A stretch of 64,000 nucleotides of DNA from Dongshaea marina (GTDB taxonomy: Bacteria; Pseudomonadota; Gammaproteobacteria; Enterobacterales; Aeromonadaceae): contig NZ_CP028897.1 in assembly GCF_003072645.1 (NCBI RefSeq), positions 2,555,658-2,619,657 of the forward strand, read 5' to 3'. A model generated the notes under the pieces. That model searched no databases and was not told the origin of the DNA. It was given only the letters and a program-made list of their open reading frames with translations. A program made the position numbers and the translations under genes. This document shows, piece after piece, positions 35,778 to 45,080 of this stretch; positions within the stretch are counted from its first letter, which is position 1; the number at the start of each line of letters is the position of its first letter.

Positions 35778-37007
35778 TCAGAAAACATAGGGCAGGAGAT
35801 GAAGCCTGTCCATCGCCACCAAGCCTATCATGACCACACCAAACAGCAATAATAACCCGGTCATCAGCGGTCGATTGAACACACAGTGATACTCTGAATG
35901 CAACTCTTTGATTCTCACCAATTTATACGCCATCAGTGCCGGAAGGAATATCTCCAGTATCACGGCAAAGATAGTTGAGTACTCCAGCGCAAGGATAAAT
36001 CCATTGGGATAGAGGATCGCAAAACCCAGCGGCGGGATAAAGGTCAAGAGTGCGGTTTGGAGCCGTCCCTTGTGAGAATCATCCCGCTTGCAACCATCGG
36101 CAAGAAAATCAAATAGTCCAAGAGATACCCCCAGGAATGAGGTGGTCATTGCGATATTTGAAAAAGCATTGATAAAACCATTTACGGTTTTGTCATGAAC
36201 CAGGTAACCCAGGGAATCGATAAAGCCTCCCACCGAGCCCCCGGTGTCAGCAATTCTCTCAAAGCTATGGGAGCCACTGAGGGGGATGATCCCAAGGGTA
36301 ACCATCAACCACAGGATGTAGATCACCAGGGGGATCAGTGATGCAATAATGATGATCTTGCGCAGTGCCTTCGCATCCTTATTGCAATAGCTCGTCACGC
36401 TTGGGATCACAAAGTGAAAACCGAATGCGTTAAGAAAAATAGGCAGTGCCGCCCAGATATAACGGCTTTGAGAGTCGCTACTCAAAAGCTTTGTGAAATC
36501 AACATAGGGCATCAATAAAAGGATGGTCACTATGATCAAGATACCCTTGACCGAGAGCAGTCCCCGGATCAGATAGTCGACGGCCCGCATGCTAAAAAAC
36601 ACAAAAAATCCAAACACCAGGGTAAAACTCAGTGCATTGACCCAGCCAGGCAACACTATGCCCAGCCCATTTTTAAGCAGCAGATTGAGCAGGGATGTAC
36701 TCCCTGAGATGTAGGCTGCTGTTGTGGCATATAGCAGCAACAGATAAGCGATCCAGGACGCGATACTCCCCGGCAGACCAAGGGTACGTTTTGCCATGGT
36801 TCCGAAGCTGTTGTTGTGATCCTCAAAGGCGAGAGTTACCTCCAGAGTCAGTAATGAGGTACAAAGCATCACGGCCCAGATCCCGATGAGCGCCAGCATA
36901 GAAACCATAAAACCAGCCCCTGCCGCCAAAATCGGTAGCGCTAACATCCCGGCTCCTATTGCCGCACCAACCAAAATAAATACACTTCCAACATGCCTTC
37001 CCTGCAT
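35778..37007 (-). CDS. Aromatic amino-acid permease (Mtr/TnaB/TyrP family)
   Basis: Inner-membrane hydroxy/aromatic amino-acid permease of about 409 residues and eleven predicted membrane helices. The family hallmark opens the protein (GSVFILVGAAIGAGMLALPI). NAFGFHFVIPSVTSY in the middle and SFLGVSLGLFDFLADG later are also typical. It imports tryptophan or tyrosine by proton symport in relatives. The ATG was set six bases inside a GTG-started frame because AAGGTGAG then lies at proper distance. An aromatic aminotransferase lies 1 kb away, which fits aromatic amino-acid metabolism. Confidence 0.87.
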   Translation of the reverse strand: MQGRHVGSVFILVGAAIGAGMLALPILAAGAGFMVSMLALIGIWAVMLCTSLLTLEVTLAFEDHNNSFGTMAKRTLGLPGSIASWIAYLLLLYATTAAYISGSTSLLNLLLKNGLGIVLPGWVNALSFTLVFGFFVFFSMRAVDYLIRGLLSVKGILIIVTILLLMPYVDFTKLLSSDSQSRYIWAALPIFLNAFGFHFVIPSVTSYCNKDAKALRKIIIIASLIPLVIYILWLMVTLGIIPLSGSHSFERIADTGGSVGGFIDSLGYLVHDKTVNGFINAFSNIAMTTSFLGVSLGLFDFLADGCKRDDSHKGRLQTALLTFIPPLGFAILYPNGFILALEYSTIFAVILEIFLPALMAYKLVRIKELHSEYHCVFNRPLMTGLLLLFGVVMIGLVAMDRLHLLPYVF

Positions 37008-37290
37008 TACCACTCACCTTTTCACAACTCGCTCTTTCCAACAAAGAGCGCAATTTACTTCAGGCGGGTATTATACTGATCACCCTTAGAGCACACCTAG
37101 ATCTGCATTCAACATTCTTCAATCGAGTCCTCAAAATTAGACTATTTTGTCTTCCATGAGAGGGACTTTCTCCTTTTTGCCATAGCCGCTGCTGGAAGCA
37201 AATGGGGATCAGGGCTATGGTTAAGCTGTGCCCCTTATCGTACGCAGGGGATCTTGTTTGTGATCATTTCAGTAAAAGGGAGGCTCACTC

Positions 37291-38061
37291 ATGATGAGCA
37301 GGAGCTCAATCCTTATCTTTACTCTGCTCCTCACGATCAACATTGGACATAGCAAGACACTGGAGCTGGTGACCCTACAATATCCACCCTACGAGTTTCG
37401 TGAAGATGGTGAAGTTAAAGGGCTCGCCGTTGAGCTTGTTACCGAAGCCTTTAAAAGAATGAACCAACCGATACGGATTACCCTACTGCCCTGGGCCAGA
37501 GCATTACAAGAGGTGAAACTAGGAAGAGCAGATGGGATCTTTACCGCCTATAAAACACCGGAGCGAGAACTCTTTGCCGAATACTCCTTGGAAGTGCTGA
37601 TCCCTCAGACCGTATCTCTCTTTGTGCGAGCGGACTCCAGGATTAGCTTCAATGGCGATCTCTATGCGCTCAAAAACCATAGCTTTGGGGTGGTTCGCAG
37701 CATCAGTTACGGCGCTCTGTTTGATGCCTTTATCAAAAGTCCGGATATTCCTCTGCTAGACATCAGCAATTCCGGGGAGCAAAACATGAAGAAACTGTTA
37801 CGTGGGCGGTTTGATATTTTGGTCAGTAATAAATATGGTGCCTGGTATATCTTGCGAAAGATGAATAAACAGGACCAGGTCAAAGAGCTGATCCCACAAA
37901 TCCAGAGCGTTCCCAGCTACATCGCCTTTTCCAGAAAAAATAACCTCTCCAGGATTCGTGAACGGTTTGATAATGCGCTCAGGTCGATGCAGCGCGATGG
38001 CAGCTATCAGCGGATTGTGGATGCCTACGGAAAACCCGCACCCACAACCCGTCATAAATAA
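37291..38061 (+). CDS. Periplasmic solute-binding protein, family 3
   Basis: 256 residues with a signal peptide (about 1-21, ending GHS). The mature domain is a bacterial extracellular solute-binding fold (SBP_bac_3): LVTLQYPPYEFREDGEVKGLAVELVTEAF at the N-terminus, LPWARALQEVKLGRADGIF, and a C-terminal QRDGSYQRIVDAYG. This set (PPY near the start, PWARA) is typical of orphan periplasmic proteins without their own transporter. GGGAGG precedes two adjacent ATGs. No ABC permease genes are near, so ligand and partner are unknown. Confidence 0.8.
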   Translation: MMSRSSILIFTLLLTINIGHSKTLELVTLQYPPYEFREDGEVKGLAVELVTEAFKRMNQPIRITLLPWARALQEVKLGRADGIFTAYKTPERELFAEYSLEVLIPQTVSLFVRADSRISFNGDLYALKNHSFGVVRSISYGALFDAFIKSPDIPLLDISNSGEQNMKKLLRGRFDILVSNKYGAWYILRKMNKQDQVKELIPQIQSVPSYIAFSRKNNLSRIRERFDNALRSMQRDGSYQRIVDAYGKPAPTTRHK

Positions 38062-38072
38062 CTCAACTCAGA

Positions 38073-39263
38073 TCAGAGCACCTGAGCTATCGCCTTACAC
38101 AGAGTATCCACATTCCCGGGGTTAATCCCGGCTACACTGATCCGCCCTGAATCGACCATGTAGATCCCAAACTCCTCTTTGAGGCGAGTCACCTGCTGCA
38201 GGTTAAGCCCGGAGAAAGAGAACATACCGTTCTGCTGACAGATAAAACTGTAGTCTGCCGTTGCACCATGCTCACGAAGTTTCGCCACCATCAGTTCACG
38301 CATCTGATGAATTCGCTCACGCATCTCGGCCAACTCCTGCTCCCACTGCGTACGAAGCTTAGGATCATCCAGGATAACGCGCACAACCGCTGCACCATGG
38401 GCCGGTGGGTTGGAGTAGTTGCTACGAATGATCGACTTGACCTGTGAGAATGAACGCTCTGCTTCTTCACTGTCAGCCGCGATCAGGGTAAAGGCACCCA
38501 CCCGCTCCTTATACAGGCTAAAGTTCTTAGAGCAGGAGCTTGCGATCAGGAGCTCATCGTGCAGCTTGGCAAAAATCCGCAGCCCCTGAGTGTCAGCCTC
38601 AAGGCCTGTTGAGAACCCCTGGTAGGCAAAATCAAACAAAGGCAACCATCCCCCCTGCTGACTCATCTCGGCTAACTCCTGCCACTGCTCCAGAGTTGGA
38701 TCGATCCCGGTCGGGTTATGACAGCAGCCATGAAACAGCACCACATCTCCGGCCTTGACCGCCGCGAGAGACTCCTTCATCCCGGCAAAATCAAGATTAT
38801 GCTGCTCGGCATCATAGTAGGTATAAAATTTAACTTCGAGGCCAGCCGCTTCGAAGATCTTGATATGATTCGCCCAGCTTGGACGACTGATCCAGATCCG
38901 CTTCGAGGGAAGCTGGCGGGCGATAAAGTCGGCGGCGACCTTAAGGGCTCCGGTGCCCCCCGGAGTTTGGGCGGTTCTGGCTCGCCCGGCCTGAAGAACT
39001 GATGAATCAGCACCTAACAGCAGCTCGCGGATCAGTCGACCATATTCAACATCCCCTTCAATTGGCAGGTAGCTTTTACTCTGCTCTCCTTCAACCAGGC
39101 GCTGCTCGGCGATCTTCACCGAAGGCAGAACCGGGGTTTTACCCTGATCATCCTTGAAAATCCCGGCCCCAAGGTTAATTTTATTTTCACGGGTATCACG
39201 GCGAAACGCCTCGGCTAGTCCCAGGATTGGATCCGCGGGTGCACTTTCTATAGTCTCAAACAT
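38073..39263 (-). CDS. Aromatic/aspartate aminotransferase (TyrB/AspC family)
   Basis: PLP-dependent class I aminotransferase, 396 residues as in AspC/TyrB. It opens [16 protein letters not shown] like E. coli AspC. It has the TPGGTGAL loop, [13 protein letters not shown] (Asn contacting PLP), [15 protein letters not shown], the PLP-lysine motif [15 protein letters not shown] and the substrate-binding Arg in [11 protein letters not shown]. It interconverts aspartate or aromatic amino acids with their keto acids using 2-oxoglutarate. AspC and TyrB overlap in specificity and cannot be separated here; the nearby aromatic permease favours TyrB. A long inverted repeat lies in its upstream region. 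Confidence 0.9.
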   Translation of the reverse strand: MFETIESAPADPILGLAEAFRRDTRENKINLGAGIFKDDQGKTPVLPSVKIAEQRLVEGEQSKSYLPIEGDVEYGRLIRELLLGADSSVLQAGRARTAQTPGGTGALKVAADFIARQLPSKRIWISRPSWANHIKIFEAAGLEVKFYTYYDAEQHNLDFAGMKESLAAVKAGDVVLFHGCCHNPTGIDPTLEQWQELAEMSQQGGWLPLFDFAYQGFSTGLEADTQGLRIFAKLHDELLIASSCSKNFSLYKERVGAFTLIAADSEEAERSFSQVKSIIRSNYSNPPAHGAAVVRVILDDPKLRTQWEQELAEMRERIHQMRELMVAKLREHGATADYSFICQQNGMFSFSGLNLQQVTRLKEEFGIYMVDSGRISVAGINPGNVDTLCKAIAQVL

Positions 39264-39283
39264 GCTGTTCCTTCATATTATCC

Positions 39284-39410
39284 GGCCAAATAACGACTCC
39301 TAAACGCGATCAGCATTTGCTTCCCCGAAGATCGCTCACACACGCCGATGGGCCTGCGGATACCACAAGCTATAGTGGGGCTCGATATTAGGAGTCGTTA
39401 CTTCGGCCTC
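39284..39410. repeat. Inverted repeat flanking the aminotransferase promoter region
   Basis: TAACGACTCCTAA (39291-39303) and TTAGGAGTCGTTA (39388-39400), perfect over 13 bases, with GGCC just outside both arms. The arms enclose 84 bases that include TATAGT. It lies between the divergent aminotransferase and sbcB genes. Confidence 0.5.
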
Positions 39411-39542
39411 AGGTTATCGGCTGAGTTTAAGTTATCAGCTACCCCCACAAGTTGCAACGCGCCAGATCAAGGCAGAGGTAGATGAAATCACTGCTTTTTT
39501 AAGATACCCTTTGTGCAATTTTGACGACTCAAAAGTAGCTGC

Positions 39543-40973
39543 ATGCATTCTGCTCAGACTAACACCAGTTTCTACTGGCATGATTATGAAACCTTTGGCA
39601 TAAACCCTGCGACGGACCGCCCGGCACAGTTTGCCGGGATTCGAACCGATAGTGAGCTCAATATCATAGGTGAGCCTCTTGAGCTCTACTGTAAAGTCCC
39701 GACCGATTACCTGCCCCAACCTCAGGCGTGTCTCATCACAGGGATCACCCCGCAAAAAGCCAATCGCCTCGGGCTCCCGGAAAGTGAGTTTATTCAGAGG
39801 ATTCATCAGGAGTTTAGTCAGCCCGGCAGCTGCATCATAGGCTACAATAATATCCGCTTTGATGATGAGGTAACCCGCAACCTCTTATATCGCAATTTTT
39901 ACGATCCCTATACCTATAGCTACCAAAAAGGTAATTCACGTTGGGATCTGCTGGATGTGGTCCGTGCCTGTTATGCATTGCGTCCCGATGGCATTGAGTG
40001 GCCCACCGATGAAGAGACTGGCGATCCTGTGTTTAAGCTGGAACGTTTGAGTGCCGCCAATGGCCTTGAACACGCCAACGCCCACGATGCTGTGTCTGAT
40101 GTGATGGTGACCATTGAGTTTGCCCGCCTTATCCGCAAAGCTCAACCACGCCTGTTTGACTACCTATTTAAACAGCGGGGTAAAAAAGAGGTGAGTGAGC
40201 TCATGGATATGCAGAGCCTCAAACCCTTCGTGCATGTCTCGGGGATGATCCCGGCGGCTCAGGGCTGTGTCACCTGGATGTCAGCTGTGGGGCGTCACCC
40301 ACTTCAGCAAAATGCGATTATCTGTGTCAATCTGGCTAAAGATATCACCCCACTCATCGAGCTCAATGTCGAAGAGCTAAAAGCGGCACTCTATACCCCG
40401 CGCCAGGACAGGGCCGAGGATCACCCTGAAGTTCCGGTCAAGCTTATTCATACCAATAAGTGCCCCGTGGTCGCCCCTGCCAGCACCCTGAGTGAGGAGC
40501 GTGCCGAGGAGTTAGGTATCAACCGGGCTCAATGTCGTACCAGCCTCAATCTCTTAAGAGATAATCTAACCCTGATCCGAACCAAGCTAACCGAGCTCTA
40601 CGATGAGGGATACGAAACACCAGATCATCAGGATCCGGATCGAATGATCTACAGCGGTGGATTTTTCTCGGCCCAGGATAAACAGCAGTTTGCGATTATC
40701 CATCGCCTGACACCCGAAGCCCTGGCTGAACAGGCGTTTGAGTTTCAGGATCCACGTCTTAAGGAGATGCTGTTTCGCTATCGGGCCCGTAACTACCCTT
40801 ACACCCTAAAGGAATCAGAGCTAGCGCGCTGGCAGTCTCATCGCCAGGATTATTTTGAGCAGCACAGCCAGCCTTTCATCCTGGAGCTGGAAAATCAACT
40901 GCAGCAATATACGGATGATGAGCACAAGAGCGGGGTCCTAAAAGCCCTTTATCACTACGCCGAGGGATTGTAA
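39543..40973 (+). CDS. sbcB: Exodeoxyribonuclease I
   Basis: 3'-5' exonuclease on single-stranded DNA, acting in recombination and mismatch repair and binding SSB. 476 residues, the usual length. DEDDh nuclease motifs are complete: WHDYETFG (about 12-19), NNIRFDDE (about 102-109) and HDAVSDV (about 182). An SH3-like and C-terminal helical domain follow, with LFRYRARNYPYTL near the end. No clear ribosome site precedes the ATG. It runs convergent to rmf and shares the GC-rich hairpin after it. Confidence 0.93.
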   Translation: MHSAQTNTSFYWHDYETFGINPATDRPAQFAGIRTDSELNIIGEPLELYCKVPTDYLPQPQACLITGITPQKANRLGLPESEFIQRIHQEFSQPGSCIIGYNNIRFDDEVTRNLLYRNFYDPYTYSYQKGNSRWDLLDVVRACYALRPDGIEWPTDEETGDPVFKLERLSAANGLEHANAHDAVSDVMVTIEFARLIRKAQPRLFDYLFKQRGKKEVSELMDMQSLKPFVHVSGMIPAAQGCVTWMSAVGRHPLQQNAIICVNLAKDITPLIELNVEELKAALYTPRQDRAEDHPEVPVKLIHTNKCPVVAPASTLSEERAEELGINRAQCRTSLNLLRDNLTLIRTKLTELYDEGYETPDHQDPDRMIYSGGFFSAQDKQQFAIIHRLTPEALAEQAFEFQDPRLKEMLFRYRARNYPYTLKESELARWQSHRQDYFEQHSQPFILELENQLQQYTDDEHKSGVLKALYHYAEGL

Positions 40974-40984
40974 GAAACCAGTCC

Positions 40985-41021
40985 ATAAAAAAACCGCCCC
41001 CGGCATCTGGCCGGGGGCGGT
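40985..41021 (-). terminator. Strong terminator shared by rmf and sbcB
   Basis: ACCGCCCCCGG and CCGGGGGCGGT form a perfect 11-bp stem with a seven-T run on the minus strand, so it mainly serves rmf; sbcB ends just before it. Confidence 0.85.
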
Positions 41022-41061
41022 ATTCAGGTTGATTCTTTGGTTTACTCTGGTTGCTGTTTTG

Positions 41062-41238
41062 TCACTTTACGAAGAGGCCGGTATTCCTGTCTTCCATCGC
41101 TTCACGCCAGCCACCTAGCCAATGGCCCCTGGCGTCTGTCCCCTGGTAAGGACAGTCATCTTTAGCACGACCACCCAGACCCGCCTGATAACCACGTGAA
41201 TGGGCTCTTTCCAAACGATCTCGTTTTTGTCTCTTCAT
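41062..41238 (-). CDS. rmf: Ribosome modulation factor
   Basis: 58-residue basic protein that pairs 70S ribosomes into inactive 100S dimers in stationary phase. MKRQKRDRLERAHSRGYQAG is identical in style to E. coli RMF, followed by the conserved CPYQ and WLGGWREAM blocks. The start was set at this methionine because GGGGAG lies 5-6 bases upstream; the longer frame is not coding. Expression in relatives responds to ppGpp and CRP; no site was identified here. It lies next to the DUF3466 gene, as in other gammaproteobacteria. Confidence 0.95.
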   Translation of the reverse strand: MKRQKRDRLERAHSRGYQAGLGGRAKDDCPYQGTDARGHWLGGWREAMEDRNTGLFVK

Positions 41239-41388
41239 AGGCTCTCCCCTTACGGAATGCTTTAAGATGAAAAACGGAAGAATAAAAACTAATCTCCCGT
41301 CTTTATCTTTAATGAAGAAAAATGCTCTCGTCAATGGAAAAAACCGGCCAATTCGCCTTGACAAACATTAACAAGTTGAATCGACAGT

Positions 41389-43146
41389 CTATTTTTTCGC
41401 CTTCCCAAAACGACGCCATAGCGCCAGCGGCAGAAGCAGACCTAACATCCAGGAGAAGGAACCACCACCTTCATTCAGATCAGGGGAGCCAGCCGGGACA
41501 TTTCTGACCACATAGGAACCACTTGGATCGCTCGTCATAGTGCGGGTTAGCTTGATCATCACCGTTGTATAATTTATATCATTCGCCCAGTCATCGTAGC
41601 TGTTATACTGCTTCGCTTCTGCCAGGATATTACCACTATCGTCGACGTCTGATGCATTGGTAATCCAGTAATACTTGCCATGTTGGCTACAATCACTGCT
41701 GCTGGTACAAATGAGATCATTAAGATACCAGCTCCCCCCGCTTTGAATGTTATACATAAAGGCGACGGGCTTACGACCACTGCCATTAATCACCTGAGTA
41801 TTCACCGTCTCACGACTGTCCCGCCAACCCACGACTAAGCCATCCGGATTCACAGCATTTGCAACCAAGTCCTCGCCGCTGTTAATGCTGACAGGATTGT
41901 TATTTTGGCTAACCACTGCCGAAGATGAAACCTTGGCGGTGAACATCTGGGTTGGGAAGTTATTATTACTGCTTCCCTGATACTGGTTATTGCCTACCAC
42001 ATAGCGGCTACCTGAGACTTCACCCGTCACCCCAATAGCCCAGCTATTGCGTAGATTCGAGCTGCTACCTGTGTCATCAGTTGGGTCAGAACCAATCGGA
42101 ATGGGCGATTTAGTAGAAGGACTTGTTGAGCTAAACACCCAGAAAGCGGCTTTGTTTCGCCCATCTAAAGCACCGTTATTATCATCACTGTCATTAGCTG
42201 AGCTTGCTATATAGCCTGCAGCGTAAACTAAACTACTGCCCGTATCGTAGTTAAAGCCGTTAATTGAAGCAGTTTTGATGATGTAAGAGCTACCAGCAGA
42301 TGCCGTATCAGTTCCAATCAATGACTGGGTGACTGCTGAAGGGGTCGTATTATCGACAAGCCATAAGGCAGCCGCTGTGTTATAGCCAGGGCAATAACGC
42401 AAGTCTACGCTATCTGTAGAAGTCCCATAGCTATTGTTAAATTTACTTGTATCTCCAGAGTAGCAATTGGTATAGCTTGCAGACGCAGAAGTTGTACCAT
42501 CGGGGTTGCCCCCGTAGTTGAAGGCGTAAGTACCACCAACCAAATATTTATTTGAGCCAAGGTTAACAAGTGCATTCGCCTGGCTATAGGGTGAATTCCC
42601 TCCAGGAGAAAAGGAAGCCATGAGAGCTGTCGAGTTAAACTCCGCTGAGCGATTTGATGGTCTGCTACTTGTATAACCAGCCGTTTGAGGCGAGGTTTCA
42701 TCAGAATATGCCGTTACCAGAGCATTACCAGATGCCGCGGTTAGATTATCGCTTGTAAATGGATAGCGATATATATCTGATGCCCCGGTAATCCCCTGAC
42801 GCCACACATAGGCATAAGCATTTGGCGTCACATTACTCGGTTCCCAACGTGCATCACAGACTCCACTATCCAGCCAACAGCCCCGTTCAAAACTGAAACG
42901 ATCGCTAGAGTTAAACTGAGATGCCTGGCTTAAAAAATAGAGCCATGGATTGCTCGCGAAAAAAGTCCCCGAATATTTGCTTCCATCTGGGGAGATCGCC
43001 TGTGGGTAGGGCCCAAAATTAGCTCCGGAAGGCGCTGTAGCCGATATATCGGTAATCGTGTAGTAGATGGCTGCATTCGCATTACCTGCCGCAACCGCCA
43101 ACGCCAGTGCCACCGACGTAGAAACCAATTTTTTTGCATGACGCAT
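41389..43146 (-). CDS. DUF3466 family surface/periplasmic protein with GlyGly-CTERM-type tail
   Basis: About 585 residues. Signal peptide at about 1-27 (ends ANA), then a beta-rich region with repeated Gly/Ser/Asn-rich strands (DGSKYSG, NGFNYDTGSSLVYAAGY, SRYVVGNNQYQG) typical of DUF3466. The C-terminus reads GGGSFSWMLGLLLPLALWRR followed by basic residues. That tripartite Gly/hydrophobic/Arg pattern matches GlyGly-CTERM sorting signals, cut by rhombosortase and linked to type II secretion. Function unknown. Possible ATGs at 43155 and 43146; the first overlaps the uup stop codon, so translation is coupled. Confidence 0.85.
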   Translation of the reverse strand: MRHAKKLVSTSVALALAVAAGNANAAIYYTITDISATAPSGANFGPYPQAISPDGSKYSGTFFASNPWLYFLSQASQFNSSDRFSFERGCWLDSGVCDARWEPSNVTPNAYAYVWRQGITGASDIYRYPFTSDNLTAASGNALVTAYSDETSPQTAGYTSSRPSNRSAEFNSTALMASFSPGGNSPYSQANALVNLGSNKYLVGGTYAFNYGGNPDGTTSASASYTNCYSGDTSKFNNSYGTSTDSVDLRYCPGYNTAAALWLVDNTTPSAVTQSLIGTDTASAGSSYIIKTASINGFNYDTGSSLVYAAGYIASSANDSDDNNGALDGRNKAAFWVFSSTSPSTKSPIPIGSDPTDDTGSSSNLRNSWAIGVTGEVSGSRYVVGNNQYQGSSNNNFPTQMFTAKVSSSAVVSQNNNPVSINSGEDLVANAVNPDGLVVGWRDSRETVNTQVINGSGRKPVAFMYNIQSGGSWYLNDLICTSSSDCSQHGKYYWITNASDVDDSGNILAEAKQYNSYDDWANDINYTTVMIKLTRTMTSDPSGSYVVRNVPAGSPDLNEGGGSFSWMLGLLLPLALWRRFGKAKK

Positions 43147-43154
43147 GCTGATCA

Positions 43155-45079
43155 TCACTCCTGCATTTTCAACATTTCAAGCTCTTCCCAGCGAGCCAGT
43201 GCCTGTTCCAGCGCCTGCTCCGCACCCGTTAAGTCACTCAACGCCTGCTGAGTCACATCCGATGGCTGAGAGAAAAAGTCCGGTTGATTTACCTGCTCCT
43301 GTAACACCTCGACCTGTTGTTCGAGTGCATCCAGCTTAGCGGGTAACTCCTCCAGTTCCAGTTTTAATTTATAAGAAAGCTTTCCTTTCCCCGAGGACGC
43401 CTTGGGCTTGCTCTTCACCTCACTCTTAGAGGACTCGACACTCTTTGCCTTCTTTGCCTCAATGGCTTTAAACTGCTGCTGTTGGCGCAGCAGTGTCTCC
43501 TGCATATCTTGATAGCCACCGATATGCTCCTCGACTATGCCATGACCGGCAAAACGCCAGCAGCTGGTGACCGTGTTATCGATAAAATCACGATCGTGGC
43601 TGACCAACAGCAAGGTTCCGGGATACTCGGAAAGCTTCTCTTCTAAAAGTTCCAGGGTTTCGACATCCAAATCATTGGTCGGTTCATCCAAAATCAACAA
43701 ATTACTCGATTTTAGAAACAAGCGCGCAAGAAGTAGTCGATTCTTCTCTCCTCCCGATAAAGCCTTCACCGGAGTGCGAGCCCGGGCCGGCTCAAACAAA
43801 AAGTCCTGCAAATAGCCAAGAATGTGCCGCTTACGCCCGCCATACTCTACCTCCTGACGTCCATCAGCCAGGTTGTCGGCGACACTCTTCTCGGGATCAA
43901 GCTGAGCACGGTATTGATCAAAATAGGCTACCTCTAGCTTGGTGCCGCAACGAATCGAGCCTCCCTCAGGCTCAAGCTCTCCCAACAGGATCTTAAGCAG
44001 AGTACTTTTACCGCAGCCGTTGGGGCCAACCAGGGCGATCTTATCACCACGTTGGACCTGAAGATCAAAACCCTTGATGAGATAATCATCCTCATACCTA
44101 TGGCTGATCCCCTCGCCCTCAAACACTATCTTGCCCGAGCGCTCGCCGGTGGAGGCCTGCATCTTCACCCGCCCCTTGACCTCACGGCGCTCACCACGCT
44201 CGCGGCGCATCGCCTCCAGCGCCCTTACCCGACCTTCGTTACGGGTACGCCGTGCCTTGATCCCCTGACGGATCCAGGCTTCCTCCTGGGCAAGCTTTCG
44301 ATCAAACTCGGCATTTTGCTCGGCCTCAACCCTGAGCGCTTCCTCCTTGAGCTCAAGATACTTGTCATAGCCGCAGGCAAAGGAGCTCAGCATCCCGCGA
44401 TCCAGATCGATGATCCGGGTCGCCAGTTTGCGAATAAAGGCGCGATCATGGCTGATAAACACGATCGCCCCCTTAAAGTCGAGGAGAAACTGTTCAAGCC
44501 ATGCGATGGTATCTATATCCAGGTGGTTGGTGGGTTCATCCAGCAGCAAGAGATCGGGATCACCAGCAAGAGCCCGGGCAAGGGCCACCTTGCGCAACCA
44601 GCCCCCGGAAAGAGAGCTTAAGCAAGCATCTTCATCCAGCTCCAGAGTCGAGAGCACCTGGTGGATGCGGGTTTCAAACTTCCAGCCCCCTGATGTTCAA
44701 GTTGCTCCTGTAAGCGAGTCAATACCTTGAGGTTTTTCTCTGAAGGGTCTTCAGCTATTTTCAAAGACTGCTCATGATACTGCTTGAGGAGCTCAGCATT
44801 GCGCCCCACTCCCGAGGCCACATAATCGAATACCCGCTCATCGCTGGAAGCAGGCGGATCCTGTTCCAGGCGAGCCACCTTGAGATCGCTCGGGTAGTTA
44901 CAGATCCCATCATCCAAAGCCAGTTCACCGGTCAGAACCTTGAGCAGGGTCGATTTACCTGCACCATTGCGCCCAACCACACACAAACGCTCACCCGCTT
45001 CAATCTGCAAATTAACCTTGTCCAGCAAGGGGGTCATACCAAAGGCCAGCTGTCCATCCTGGATGGTATAGATCGCCAT
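43155..45079 (-). pseudogene. uup: ABC-F ATPase Uup, one frame break
   Basis: Soluble ABC-F protein with two ATPase domains, acting on ribosomes or branched DNA in relatives. About 640 residues once joined. First domain: Walker A GRNGAGKST, signature SLSGGWLRK, Walker B LLLLDEPTNHLD. Second: GPNGCGKST, ALSGGEKNR, LLILDEPTNDLD. A C-terminal coiled coil typical of Uup follows. Frames 44618-45079 and 43155-44657 join if CCCCC at 44686-44690 is read as six C, giving EHQGGWKFETRIHQVLSTLELDED. The start lies 1 base after the rlmL stop; the end overlaps the DUF3466 start. Confidence 0.9.
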
Positions 45080-45080
45080 C

